Shown piece by piece: positions 34,670-42,764 of a stretch of DNA of 64,000 bases. Source of the DNA: CALHVX01 sp964640725 (GTDB lineage Bacteria; Pseudomonadota; Gammaproteobacteria; Pseudomonadales; Azotimanducaceae); assembly GCA_964640725.1 (NCBI GenBank), contig CAZXIJ010000006.1, forward strand, positions 1-64,000, written 5' to 3'. The notes under the pieces were generated by a model. That model saw only the letters and a list, made by a program, of their open reading frames with translations. It did no database searches and was not told the origin of the DNA. The position numbers were made by a program, and so were the translations under genes. Position 1 is the first letter of the stretch. Each line of letters starts with the position of its first letter.

Positions 34670-35857
34670 TCAGGTCAAAGCAGATTGAAGTTCCCTATGG
34701 GGTGGTGGCCAGAAGATGCCCCGATCGACCTCTCGTACATCGGTTACGCCGCAGAACGCCATGCTCAGCTCCAGCTCTCGGCGGATGAAAGAGACGGCCT
34801 TTTCCACGCCGTCCTGACCCAAAGCCCCGAGCCCTGCAACAAAGGCGCGCCCGATCAGCGCCGCGTCTGCGCCCAGGGCCAGGGCCTTGAGCAAATCCTG
34901 TCCGGACCGTATGCCGCCATCGACCCAGACCTCGCTCCGGCTGGCGCGTCCGGGCAGTGCCTTGATCGCCTCGAGCGCGAGCGGCAGGGCCGCCAGGCTC
35001 GCCGGCGCGCCATCCAGCTGCCGGCCTCCATGGTTTGAGACCACGACAGCGTGAGCGCCCATGCTCGCTGCCTGGGCACAGTCACTCGGGTCCAGCACGC
35101 CCTTGATGATCAGCGGGCCGTCCCAGTAGTCGCGGATCCACGCCACGTCATCCCAGCTCAGCGCCGGATCGAACTGCCGCGCCGTCCAGTTGGATAGCGA
35201 GCTCATGTCGTCCACGCCTTTGACGTGGCCAACGATGTTGCCGAATCCGCGCCGCTGAGTCCCGAGCATGCCCAAGGCCCAGCGCGGGTGCAGGGCGATG
35301 TTCATGAGGTTTTTGAGCGTGAGCTTCGGCGGCGCCGACAACCCGTTGCGCACATCGGCGTGGCGCTGACCCAGCAGTTGCAGGTCGAGGGTGAGGACCA
35401 GCGCGGTGCAGCCGGCCGCCTTGGCGCGGTCCATCAGGGACTTCACAAATCCGTGGTCGCGCATCACGTACAGCTGAAACCAGAAGGGCGCGTCGCAGCT
35501 GGCGGCGACGTCTTCGATGGAACAGATGCTCATGGTCGACAGGATGAACGGCACCTGTTGCGCAGCTGCGGCCCGGGCGGCGTGGATCTCGCCGTCGGCA
35601 TGCTGCATGCCGAGCATGCCGATGGGGGCCAGCGCCAGAGGCAGGCTCGCTTTCTGCCCGAGCAGCTCGCAGGCAACGCTACGTGTGCTCAGATCAACAG
35701 CGACGCGCTGGTTGAAGCGCATGTCATCGAATGCGCGGCGGTTGTCCCGCAGCGTCGTCTCTGACCAGGACCCTGAGGCCGCGTAGTCGTAGAACATTTT
35801 CGGGACGCGGGCCCGGTGCAGCCGCTCCAGGTCGGCAACTTCAACAATGGCAGGCAC
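34670..35857 (-). CDS. FMN-dependent alpha-hydroxy-acid dehydrogenase/oxidase
   Basis: A 395-residue TIM-barrel flavoprotein of the lactate dehydrogenase/glycolate oxidase family. Markers are MFYDYAASGSWSETTLRDN, LALAPIGMLGMQHADGE, the substrate-site LVLTLDLQLLGQRHADVRNG, and the active-site segment VVSNHGGRQLDGAPASL with the catalytic His. These enzymes oxidise L-2-hydroxy acids to 2-oxo acids. It starts three bases after the P450 stop on the same strand, so both are probably co-transcribed, perhaps handling a hydroxylated acid. Confidence 0.91.
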   Translation of the reverse strand: MPAIVEVADLERLHRARVPKMFYDYAASGSWSETTLRDNRRAFDDMRFNQRVAVDLSTRSVACELLGQKASLPLALAPIGMLGMQHADGEIHAARAAAAQQVPFILSTMSICSIEDVAASCDAPFWFQLYVMRDHGFVKSLMDRAKAAGCTALVLTLDLQLLGQRHADVRNGLSAPPKLTLKNLMNIALHPRWALGMLGTQRRGFGNIVGHVKGVDDMSSLSNWTARQFDPALSWDDVAWIRDYWDGPLIIKGVLDPSDCAQAASMGAHAVVVSNHGGRQLDGAPASLAALPLALEAIKALPGRASRSEVWVDGGIRSGQDLLKALALGADAALIGRAFVAGLGALGQDGVEKAVSFIRRELELSMAFCGVTDVREVDRGIFWPPPHRELQSALT

Positions 35858-35860
35858 GGA

Positions 35861-37183
35861 TCAGGCCCGGTGCAGAATCACAGGCAGTTCGCTGTAGCCG
35901 TTCACAAAGCTTGATCGAATGCGCACCGGCTCGCCGACCACCTCGATGTTGGTAAAGCGCGCCATGATCTCTTCCCACAGCACGCGCAGCTGCATCTCTG
36001 CGAGCCGGTTGCCCATGCAGCGGTGAATGCCGAACCCGAAGGACAGGTGATGGCGAGGTGTTGCGCGATCAATGACGAAGTCGTTCGGCCGATCGATAAC
36101 CGTATCGTCCCGGTTACCGCTCACATACCACATAGCCAGCTTGTCGCCGGCGCTAATCTGCTGGCCGCCCAGCTCGAGGTCTTGGGTGGCGGTGCGGCGC
36201 ATGTAGGCCAGCGGCGTCTGCCAGCGGATGATCTCTGGCACCATGGTGGTGATCAGGTCCGGATTGGCGCGCAGCTTTGCATACTCGTCCGGAAAGCGGT
36301 TGAGCGCCAGCACGCCGCCGCTGATTGAATTGCGGGTAGTGTCGTTGCCGCCGACGATCAGCAAGATGAGATTGCCCAGGAACTCCATGGGCGCGAGGTT
36401 CTGCGTATCCTTGCCGTGCGCCATCATCGACAGCAGGTCGGTCGATAGGGGCTTTTGCGCCCGCGCGGCGCGCAGCTCCGTAAAGACTTCCAGGCACTCC
36501 AGCAGGGCAGCTCGTCGATCGGCTTCTTTGGTGGTGCCGCCGGTCAGCTCGCTGCTGGTCGCCATGTCGGACCAGTAGGTCAGTTTGCGGCGGTCCGCAA
36601 AGGGAAAGTCGAACAGCGTCGCCAGCATTTGCGTGGTCAGCTCAATGGATACCAGATCGACCCAGTTGAAGGTTTCGCCCACAGGCAGGGAGTCCAGGAT
36701 TGCCGCGGCGCGTTCGCGAATCGTGCTCTCCAGCTTGACCAGGTTCATGGGCGCGACGACCCCCTGCACGGTCTTGCGCTGGGCGTCGTGCTTGGGCGGG
36801 TCCATGGCGATGAAGTTCGTGGTGCGGAAGTCTGCCAACGGGTCCAGCAGCGTGATGGCAGGTTCGGAGGAGAAGAGCTCCGGCGCCTTTTCCATCGCCA
36901 TGATGTCGTTGAAGGTCGTGACGGACCAGTAAGGCCCGAACAGGCTGTCGGCGCAGTAGTGCACGGGCGCCTCTCGACGCAGCCGCGCGAAGTAGGGCGC
37001 GTGCCGGTCGTGCTCGAAGAGCAGCGCGTTCGATACATCGATCTGGTCCAGAGGCAGTTCGTACGGATCCTCTGGCGGCAGGGTGAGCTGCGCCGCCCGG
37101 GCTTTCATGTCGGCGATATGAGCCTGGTTGTCAGCTTCGATGGCGGCGCTGTCGACGGCGCTCAGTTGCTCTGCTTCGCTCAT
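35861..37183 (-). CDS. Cytochrome P450, CYP153-like
   Basis: A 440-residue soluble P450. The I-helix oxygen-binding motif is GGNDTTRNSISGG, the K-helix has PEIIRWQTPLAYMRRT, and the heme loop is FGFGIHRCMGNRLAEMQ with the Cys ligand. That heme loop and the following LRVLWEEI are what I recall from the CYP153 family of bacterial terminal alkane and fatty-acid hydroxylases. No ferredoxin or ferredoxin reductase gene lies next to it, so its electron donors must be encoded elsewhere. ATG 37183 follows a GGGG-rich ribosome site. It diverges from the TauD-like gene. Confidence 0.9.
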   Translation of the reverse strand: MSEAEQLSAVDSAAIEADNQAHIADMKARAAQLTLPPEDPYELPLDQIDVSNALLFEHDRHAPYFARLRREAPVHYCADSLFGPYWSVTTFNDIMAMEKAPELFSSEPAITLLDPLADFRTTNFIAMDPPKHDAQRKTVQGVVAPMNLVKLESTIRERAAAILDSLPVGETFNWVDLVSIELTTQMLATLFDFPFADRRKLTYWSDMATSSELTGGTTKEADRRAALLECLEVFTELRAARAQKPLSTDLLSMMAHGKDTQNLAPMEFLGNLILLIVGGNDTTRNSISGGVLALNRFPDEYAKLRANPDLITTMVPEIIRWQTPLAYMRRTATQDLELGGQQISAGDKLAMWYVSGNRDDTVIDRPNDFVIDRATPRHHLSFGFGIHRCMGNRLAEMQLRVLWEEIMARFTNIEVVGEPVRIRSSFVNGYSELPVILHRA

Positions 37184-37291
37184 AGGGGCTCCCCAGCCTG
37201 TATCTGCTTGCTCAAATCTCAAATTACCCCCTTTGAGAAGCCGGCGCAAAGCGGCCGCGCTACAATGGGGCACCGGAAGAGGAGGCCAGTC

Positions 37292-38212
37292 ATGGCGGCG
37301 AATCCCCAGGAAACATCAGATCTCATGGGCTGGCAGGTCGAGCGGCTGGGCGCGGCGCTGGGCGCCGAGGTGCGCGGTGTTGCACTGCAGCAAATGGACG
37401 ATGGCGCTTTTGCCCATCTGCGCTCGCTGCTGTCGCAGCACCGGGTACTTTTCTTCCCGCAGCAGCAGCTGTCGGTGGAAGAGCACGTGGCGCTGGGCGA
37501 GCGCTTCGGGGTCGTCGAGAGCCATCCGAACCTGAAGAACCCTTTCACCCAGCACGACAAGCTGTTCGAGCTGGCAGCCACGCAGGGCGGCATCGCTGAC
37601 GAGTGGCATACGGATATCACCTTTTCGGACGCGCCGCCGCTGCTGTCGATCCTGAAGATGGTGAAGTGCCCGCCGGTGGGCGGCGACACCATGTGGAGCA
37701 GCCTGACCGCAGCTTTTGCGGCGCTGTCACCGCCGCTGCAGGACCTGTGCTCTGGCTTGAGCGCGCTGCACGATGCGCTGCCTCACAACCGGCCAGAGAA
37801 AATGGCCATTCACCCCGTGGTGCGAACGCATCCGGACACGGGGGAAGGCGTGCTCTATGTGAACGAACACTTCACCCGCCGCATTGTCGAGATGAGTGCC
37901 GACGAAAGCACCATGCTGCTCGATTTCCTGACCCGATGGGTGCAGCAGCCGCGTTTTACCGTGCGCTACCGCTGGCAGCCGGACACGATCGCGATGTGGG
38001 ACAACCGGTGCACACAGCATTTTGTGCTGAACGACTTTGACGGCGAGCGCATTATCCAGCGCGTCACGGTTATGGGCGACAAGCCGGAAGGCAACGAGCC
38101 ACGCTGGCCGCCGTTCAGGCGGCAGATGCATGGCAGCGCCATGGCGCAGCACGACCGGCAGCTCAACCGGTTTCTGCAGGGCCGCCCCTATACGGTCGGC
38201 CACCACGAATAG
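37292..38212 (+). CDS. TauD/TfdA-family Fe(II)/2-oxoglutarate dioxygenase
   Basis: A 306-residue non-heme iron dioxygenase. The metal-binding HxD is in DEWHTDITFSDAPPL, the distal His in WDNRCTQHFVLNDF, and the 2-oxoglutarate Arg in RIIQRVTVMGDKP. This is the order of the taurine and 2,4-D dioxygenases. It hydroxylates or cleaves an unknown substrate while converting 2-oxoglutarate to succinate. AGAGGAGG lies upstream of ATG 37292. It diverges from the CYP153-like gene, so both may respond to the same growth substrate. Confidence 0.9.
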   Translation: MAANPQETSDLMGWQVERLGAALGAEVRGVALQQMDDGAFAHLRSLLSQHRVLFFPQQQLSVEEHVALGERFGVVESHPNLKNPFTQHDKLFELAATQGGIADEWHTDITFSDAPPLLSILKMVKCPPVGGDTMWSSLTAAFAALSPPLQDLCSGLSALHDALPHNRPEKMAIHPVVRTHPDTGEGVLYVNEHFTRRIVEMSADESTMLLDFLTRWVQQPRFTVRYRWQPDTIAMWDNRCTQHFVLNDFDGERIIQRVTVMGDKPEGNEPRWPPFRRQMHGSAMAQHDRQLNRFLQGRPYTVGHHE

Positions 38213-38221
38213 GCTGTCGGG

Positions 38222-39439
38222 CTAGCGCTCGGCGACGATGCCTGTCTGCAGGAGCCCATCGATCTCGCCGGCACCCATACCCAATGCCTCGAGCACCGTA
38301 CGAGTGTCGCCACCGATCGCCGGCGACGGCCCGCGCGGTTGCACGTCCATCTCCCTGAAGCGCATGGGCGCGTTCACAGTCCGGTAGCTGCCGTACTCCG
38401 GATGCTCGATGGTGGGAAACAGGCCGATGGCTTCGGCCTGCAGGTCGCTGGTGACCTCGTCCAGCGTCAGCACGGGGCCCCAGATGATGCCGTTGGCATC
38501 AAAGGCTTTGCCCCAATCATCGCGGCCGCGAGCTTTCAGGGTCTCGTCGACGATTTTGACCAGGGCAGTCATGTTCTCGTAGCGCCCCCGCGGCTCTTCG
38601 AAGCGCGCGTCGTGAATCAACTCCTCCCGGCCCAGGGCTCGGCAAAAGTTCGGCCAGAACTTGGGCTGTGGATTGTTCAACACGATCCACTTGCCATCTC
38701 CGCAGGGGTAGCGGTTGGCGGTCACGCTCAGCTGCTCCTCGCGCTTGCGCCGCCGCACGGGCGCGCGGTCTACCGCTGTGGTGCCGAAGTCCGTTGCCTG
38801 GGTCCAGACTGCCGCCTCAAACAGCGAGGTCTCGACGGTCTGAAACGACGGCTCCCGCTCGGTCTGCCGCAGGGCCGCAAGGATTGCGCCGACCAGGGCC
38901 AGACCGGTCGTGTGATCGCCCTGGGCAGGGCGGGCCATGGGCACAATGCCGTCGTCGCCCTCGCGCATGGCGTCGTACAGGCCGCTGCGACCGAAGAACG
39001 CGGTCACGTCGTAGCCGGGGCGCTGGGCTTCCGGTCCTTCGGTGCCGTAGCCGGTGAGCGTGGCATGTACGAGGGTTGGGTTCACGGCCTTCAGGCTCTC
39101 CGGATCCAGGCCGAACCTGGCCTGGCGCCGGGGCAACAGGTTGCACATGAAAATCTGGGCGTCGGCGATCAGCTGCTGGGCCAACGCCTGGCCCTGGGGC
39201 TGGTCCAGAGCGATCGCGATAGATTGCTTGCCGCGGTTGTCGACGTCGAACTGCAGATCGTGCGCGGCGATGGGCGCGTCGACCTTGGGCTTGCGGGACA
39301 TGCCGCGCATGGGGTCGCCGGCTGGCGGCTCGATCTTGATCACCCGAGCACCCATGTCTGCCAGAATTGCACTCGCGCTCGGCACGGCCATCCAGCTTTC
39401 GATGGTGACAACGGTCAGGTCTTCAAGGGGGCTGGCCAT
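38222..39439 (-). CDS. Family III CoA transferase (CaiB/BaiF type)
   Basis: A 405-residue CoA transferase. The N-terminal LADMGARVIKIEPPAGDPMRG and DVDNRGKQSIAIALDQPQG segments are canonical, and the catalytic Asp is in QGDHTTGLALVGAILAALR. Family III enzymes move CoA between carboxylic acids, as in carnitine, bile-acid and alpha-methylacyl-CoA metabolism. ATG 39439 follows CCGGAGCCGCC; an upstream in-frame ATG at 39469 is less likely. It converges on the dioxygenase gene with nine bases between stops. Confidence 0.9.
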   Translation of the reverse strand: MASPLEDLTVVTIESWMAVPSASAILADMGARVIKIEPPAGDPMRGMSRKPKVDAPIAAHDLQFDVDNRGKQSIAIALDQPQGQALAQQLIADAQIFMCNLLPRRQARFGLDPESLKAVNPTLVHATLTGYGTEGPEAQRPGYDVTAFFGRSGLYDAMREGDDGIVPMARPAQGDHTTGLALVGAILAALRQTEREPSFQTVETSLFEAAVWTQATDFGTTAVDRAPVRRRKREEQLSVTANRYPCGDGKWIVLNNPQPKFWPNFCRALGREELIHDARFEEPRGRYENMTALVKIVDETLKARGRDDWGKAFDANGIIWGPVLTLDEVTSDLQAEAIGLFPTIEHPEYGSYRTVNAPMRFREMDVQPRGPSPAIGGDTRTVLEALGMGAGEIDGLLQTGIVAER

Positions 39440-39548
39440 GGCGGCTCCGGGAACGGGTTGGAATGCCATGGTAGAGAGCGACCGGGGCCCGGTCCAATCT
39501 CTCTGGAGCTATTTTTGGGGAGCGCGGCCGTTGCCGGGCCCCAGGCCT

Positions 39549-39875
39549 TTAGCTGGGGTCGCCCCAGAACTGCTGCGGCGCGTCCGGTTCGCCGACGGCG
39601 ACGTCCACCTCGGGCTCGACAAACAGGCGATCCTGTTCTGTCAGCCGGGGCGCGGTGACCTTGACTTCCGAGATCACCGACCGGGCTTTCTTGACGACCT
39701 CGGCGCGCTGCTCCGCGGCATTCGCCTGGTGCCACTGGGCGGCGGTCGCCGGCTCCCCGGCCATCAGCCGGTCAGCACTGATCCACATGGTCGCGATCAC
39801 CAGCAAAACGCCGCTGGCGAGATAGTGAACACGGCCGCGGGCGAGTTGCTTGCGGGGATTTGCTTGGAGCGCCAT
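39549..39875 (-). CDS. Small single-pass membrane protein, hypothetical
   Basis: A 108-residue protein with a basic N-terminus (NPRKQLARGRVHY), one membrane helix (LASGVLLVIATMWI) and a hydrophilic, Glu/Ala-rich periplasmic tail. I recognise no domain. It lies downstream of the DUF4124 gene on the same strand, which also encodes a small envelope protein, so the two may be related in function. ATG 39875 is chosen so that the membrane helix follows the basic segment. Confidence 0.6.
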   Translation of the reverse strand: MALQANPRKQLARGRVHYLASGVLLVIATMWISADRLMAGEPATAAQWHQANAAEQRAEVVKKARSVISEVKVTAPRLTEQDRLFVEPEVDVAVGEPDAPQQFWGDPS

Positions 39876-39994
39876 CGTCTTGTGCCTCAGGTCCGCGAAG
39901 GTTCGCGGGACGGGTTTTCTGAAGCACACAGGATGACGCTGCGGCGAGCGAAATGCTGTGACGCAGTTGGCGTAGCGTTTGGTTTGAAACTCCC

Positions 39995-40441
39995 TCAGCG
40001 CAGACTCTGCCGCATCGCTTCAAGTTGCTCTGTGCGCTGGTTCAACTTTTGTGTCTCGCGCACGGCGTCCTGCATCACGGCTTTGCCGCTTTTGACGTAG
40101 CCGGCAATGCCAGGCACTTCGAACTCGACCTCTGGCTTTTCGCCCGCTGGCGTGAGGGGACGGCCTTGCCAGCCGCTGCCCAGCCGGGTCATGCGTTCTT
40201 CGACCGCAATGGTCTCGACACGCTGGCCCGCCGTGTCTTCCGGGCGCTCGTTGCCGAAGTGCCAGTTACCCTGGGCATCCTGCCAGCGGTAGACCGTGGT
40301 GGGGGCCTTGAGCGCGTCCGGGGTGCTGTCATCGATCAGCTTGTCGGTGGTCATGATCGGTTGGCCGTTGACCTTCATGAAGAACGGGCCGACCACTGCG
40401 GCAAGCACAGCCAGGCTGCACAAAATGAGAAACGGCTTCAT
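39995..40441 (-). CDS. DUF4124 domain-containing envelope protein
   Basis: A 148-residue protein beginning MKPFLILCSLAVLAAVVG, a signal anchor, followed by a DUF4124 segment (VYRWQDAQGNWHFGNERPED) at about residues 52-71 and a helical C-terminus. DUF4124 is a small beta-rich domain of unknown role, common in gammaproteobacterial secreted proteins. GGAGGCCTC precedes ATG 40441. The adjacent downstream gene also encodes a small anchored protein. Confidence 0.8.
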   Translation of the reverse strand: MKPFLILCSLAVLAAVVGPFFMKVNGQPIMTTDKLIDDSTPDALKAPTTVYRWQDAQGNWHFGNERPEDTAGQRVETIAVEERMTRLGSGWQGRPLTPAGEKPEVEFEVPGIAGYVKSGKAVMQDAVRETQKLNQRTEQLEAMRQSLR

Positions 40442-40574
40442 GAGGCCTCCGGAGGCTGCTGTCGGCGCTGTATCGCTTGGGAGCATAGCCACAGGCGCCC
40501 CCTGGTGTCGTTAACGCGGCCGCAAAGCGGAGCTGATCTGCTAACCTTTGCGGCTGATTTTGAAGATGCGACCC

Positions 40575-41207
40575 ATGCTGCTCGACCTGCACACCCACTC
40601 CATCAAATCCGACGACGGGCGCGCCAAGGTGGCGAACTACTGCCAGTGGATTCGGAGCCGAAGCCTGCCCCTGGACGGCTTTGTGCTGACCGAGCACCGG
40701 CAATTCGATGCGGAATCCGATTACAGCGCGCTGGCAGCAAAGCACGATCTGGTCATTTTAAAAGCCAGCGAGGTCGAGACTGAGTACGGCCATGTGCTGG
40801 TGTTCGGCGTCACGCCGGAAATGACGCAGGCATTGGATTTTGCGGATATCCGCTTGCCGCTGGCCGAGGTGCTGGCGGTCAGCGAAGCATCGGGAGCGCT
40901 CGCGGTCCCCTGTCACCCGGGGCGCCGACGGGTGGGCATGTGTGCGCATCTCGAGACCTATGGGGTGCCGCCCAACGTATCTGTGATCGAGACTCGCAAC
41001 GGCGGCAGCCGGGAAGACGAAGACGACCGCGCGCAGGCGCTGGCGGAGGCCCAGGGCTATCACGGCATTGGCGGCAGCGACGCCCACATCGTGAGCCATA
41101 TTGGCCGCTGTGCAACGCGCTTTGCCGAGCCCGTGCGGACCATGCCGGAGCTCGTAGCGGCGCTGCGATCCGGCAACTACGAAGCAGTACGAACGGAGGC
41201 CAGCTAA
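40575..41207 (+). CDS. PHP-domain phosphoesterase-like protein
   Basis: A 210-residue protein with the PHP metal-site order: LLDLHTHSIKSDDG (HxH), VLTEHRQFD, the Glu in LKASEVETEYGHVLVF, PCHPGRRRVG, and the final GIGGSDAHIVSHIG. PHP proteins bind two or three metals and hydrolyse phosphoesters, for example histidinol phosphate, 3',5'-bisphosphates or RNA. ATG 40575 gives the usual start; an in-frame ATG at 40566 is an alternative. The MaoC-like gene begins three bases after its stop codon. Confidence 0.86.
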   Translation: MLLDLHTHSIKSDDGRAKVANYCQWIRSRSLPLDGFVLTEHRQFDAESDYSALAAKHDLVILKASEVETEYGHVLVFGVTPEMTQALDFADIRLPLAEVLAVSEASGALAVPCHPGRRRVGMCAHLETYGVPPNVSVIETRNGGSREDEDDRAQALAEAQGYHGIGGSDAHIVSHIGRCATRFAEPVRTMPELVAALRSGNYEAVRTEAS

Positions 41208-41209
41208 CG

Positions 41210-41668
41210 GTGGATCTGGAAGCAATCAAACGCGATTTTCTGCACCAGGTGTTTGACGAGACCGCCTACGAGGTAAAAGCCGACACGCTTGTGGCCTATG
41301 CCAGAGCCTGTGGCGAAACCGCGGCCCGGTTCACGGACCCGCTGGCGGAAGATTTTCAGGCGGTGCCGACCTTTGTTTCTTCTTTTCAGCCGGGGCGCCG
41401 GCTGCCCAAAGGCTTTCCGAAGTTGCCCGGGCTGGGCATGGACGGTGGCAAAGTAGTGACGGCGCATGCGCCGCTGCGCGCCGGCGAGCAGGTCGTTGGG
41501 CGCTCGCACATCGAGGACGTGTACGCCAAAACCGGCCGCAGCGGCACCATGACTTTTATCGTGCTGCGTATGAATGTGTATGACGCCAGCGAGACGCTGC
41601 TGGCCAGCGCCGATACGAATATGGTGATCCGGGAGCGCGCCAAGCCGGTCAAGGAGGCCGAGGCATGA
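41210..41668 (+). CDS. MaoC-like hot-dog protein (FAS1-like dehydratase half)
   Basis: A 152-residue hot-dog-fold protein of the type named FAS1-like dehydratase: YEVKADTLVAYARACGETAARFTDP at the N-terminus and GRSHIEDVYAKTGRSGTMTFIV later, the latter a strong signature. I do not see the Asp/His pair of a catalytic hydratase, so it may be the structural half of a two-subunit enzyme. The start is GTG 41210, with GGAGG 11 bases upstream. It overlaps the next MaoC gene by four bases, fitting a heterodimer as in steroid side-chain hydratases. Confidence 0.82.
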   Translation: MDLEAIKRDFLHQVFDETAYEVKADTLVAYARACGETAARFTDPLAEDFQAVPTFVSSFQPGRRLPKGFPKLPGLGMDGGKVVTAHAPLRAGEQVVGRSHIEDVYAKTGRSGTMTFIVLRMNVYDASETLLASADTNMVIRERAKPVKEAEA

Positions 41669-42084
41669 GTGTGAGGTACCTGGAGGACGTTGAATTCGGT
41701 GCGGATCTGCCCGCAATACCGGCCGATACGGGCCTGGAAAACGTTCGCGGATTCGTTGAGGCGGTCGGCTGGGACGCCCCGCGCTTTACCGATCACGAGG
41801 CCGCCAGGAAAGAGGGCCTGCCCGGTGCGCTGGTGCCCGGCATCATGAGCCAGGGCTTTCTGGCGGCAACGATTCATCGCTGGTGTGAAGCGGCGACCAT
41901 CGAGCGAATCGACACCGTGTTTCGTGCGCCCATGCTGGTGGACGAGCCCCTGATGGTCAGCGCCGTGGTGACGGACATCGATGAGGACGACGGCATCGTC
42001 GAGGTTGATCTGACGGTCAGCAATGCCGCTGCTGAAACCCGAGTGTTTGGCACCGCCCGGGTTCGAATGCCGCGCCAGGGCTAG
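41665..42084 (+). CDS. MaoC-family dehydratase-like protein, partner subunit
   Basis: A 139-residue single hot-dog domain. The region where MaoC hydratases carry the catalytic Asp and His reads WDAPRFTDHEAARKEGLPGALVPGIMS: an Asp-His pair is present, but the usual HG at the end is PG. The active-site assignment therefore needs structural comparison. It starts inside the preceding MaoC gene (ATGA), a typical arrangement for heteromeric enoyl-CoA hydratases. It converges on the DUF35 gene. Confidence 0.83.
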   Translation: MSVRYLEDVEFGADLPAIPADTGLENVRGFVEAVGWDAPRFTDHEAARKEGLPGALVPGIMSQGFLAATIHRWCEAATIERIDTVFRAPMLVDEPLMVSAVVTDIDEDDGIVEVDLTVSNAAAETRVFGTARVRMPRQG

Positions 42085-42105
42085 CCGCACTGGCGCCGGC
42101 CGCTA

Positions 42106-42528
42106 TCAGGCGGGCTCGAACAGCGGCACCGCGAGCCCCTCGTGTGCCTCGAACTGGACCTTCACCCGATCGCCGATCTTCAGGGTGCCGGGGTCTTCCA
42201 CACCGGTGATCTGACTCAGGATCCTCGGGCCTTCGTCCAGATCAATCCACGCAACGGCGTAGGGCGCGATGGTTCGAAAGAACGGGTGATAGTTCAGGCG
42301 CACGATGCTGAAGGTATAGATGCGGCCCAGGCCGCTGGCCGTATGGGTCGCCAGGTCCGCATTAACGCAGCCAGTGCAATGCAGCCGCGGGTACCATTGG
42401 ATGGTCTCGCAATTGCGGCATTGCTGATACGTCAGCTGACCTTCTGCAGTGGCCTGCCAGAACGCACTGGTGTCCTGCTCGTCGAGCTTGGGAAGGGGGC
42501 GCGAAGGGGCTGGTTTGCCGTCTGCCAT
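42106..42528 (-). CDS. DUF35 OB-fold/zinc-ribbon protein, thiolase partner
   Basis: A 140-residue protein with a rubredoxin-like zinc ribbon, YQQCRNCETIQWYPRLHCTGC (two CxxC pairs), followed by an OB-fold domain (GLGRIYTFSIVRL, PYAVAWIDLDEGPRILSQI). This is the DUF35 family, which forms complexes with thiolase-fold enzymes, for example with the Ltp2 aldolase of steroid side-chain degradation. The thiolase-fold gene lies just upstream, separated by a 21-bp tandem repeat that contains an assembly gap. Confidence 0.88.
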   Translation of the reverse strand: MADGKPAPSRPLPKLDEQDTSAFWQATAEGQLTYQQCRNCETIQWYPRLHCTGCVNADLATHTASGLGRIYTFSIVRLNYHPFFRTIAPYAVAWIDLDEGPRILSQITGVEDPGTLKIGDRVKVQFEAHEGLAVPLFEPA

Positions 42529-42544
42529 GATGATTCCTTGTTCT

Positions 42545-42764
42545 GTGAGCCGCTGGTCCCGGCCTGTGCGCCGCTAGTCCCGGCCTGTGTGCCGCTAGCC
42601 CCGGCCTGTGTGCCGCTAGCCNNNNNNNNNNNNNNNNNNNNNNNNNNNNNNNNNNNNNNNNNNNNNNNNNNNNNNNNNNNNNNNNNNNNNNNNNNNNNNN
42701 NNNNNNNNNNNNNNNNNNNNNCCCGGCCTGTGTGCCGCTAGCCCCGGCCTGTGTGCCGCTAGCC
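42545..42764 (-). repeat. 21-bp tandem repeat interrupted by an assembly gap
   Basis: A 21-bp unit beginning GTGTGCCGCTAG recurs with a period of 21 from 42545 to 42621 (the outermost two copies are slightly diverged) and again from 42722. The last unit runs into the TAG stop of the thiolase-fold gene, read on the minus strand. The array sits between that gene and its DUF35 partner. Copy number is unknown because of the 100-N gap. Confidence 0.95.
42622..42721. other. Assembly gap (100 N) inside the 21-bp tandem repeat
   Basis: A run of exactly 100 N with the same 21-bp unit on both sides. The true length between the thiolase-fold gene and the DUF35 gene is therefore unknown. Confidence 0.97.

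Noticed and set aside
36455..37291. Long upstream in-frame extension of the TauD-like gene
   Set aside because: It runs antisense to the well-supported P450 gene; the ribosome site and family alignment place the start at 37292.
42545..42764. Possible CRISPR array at the second assembly gap
   Set aside because: Contiguous 21-bp copies with no spacers and no cas gene.
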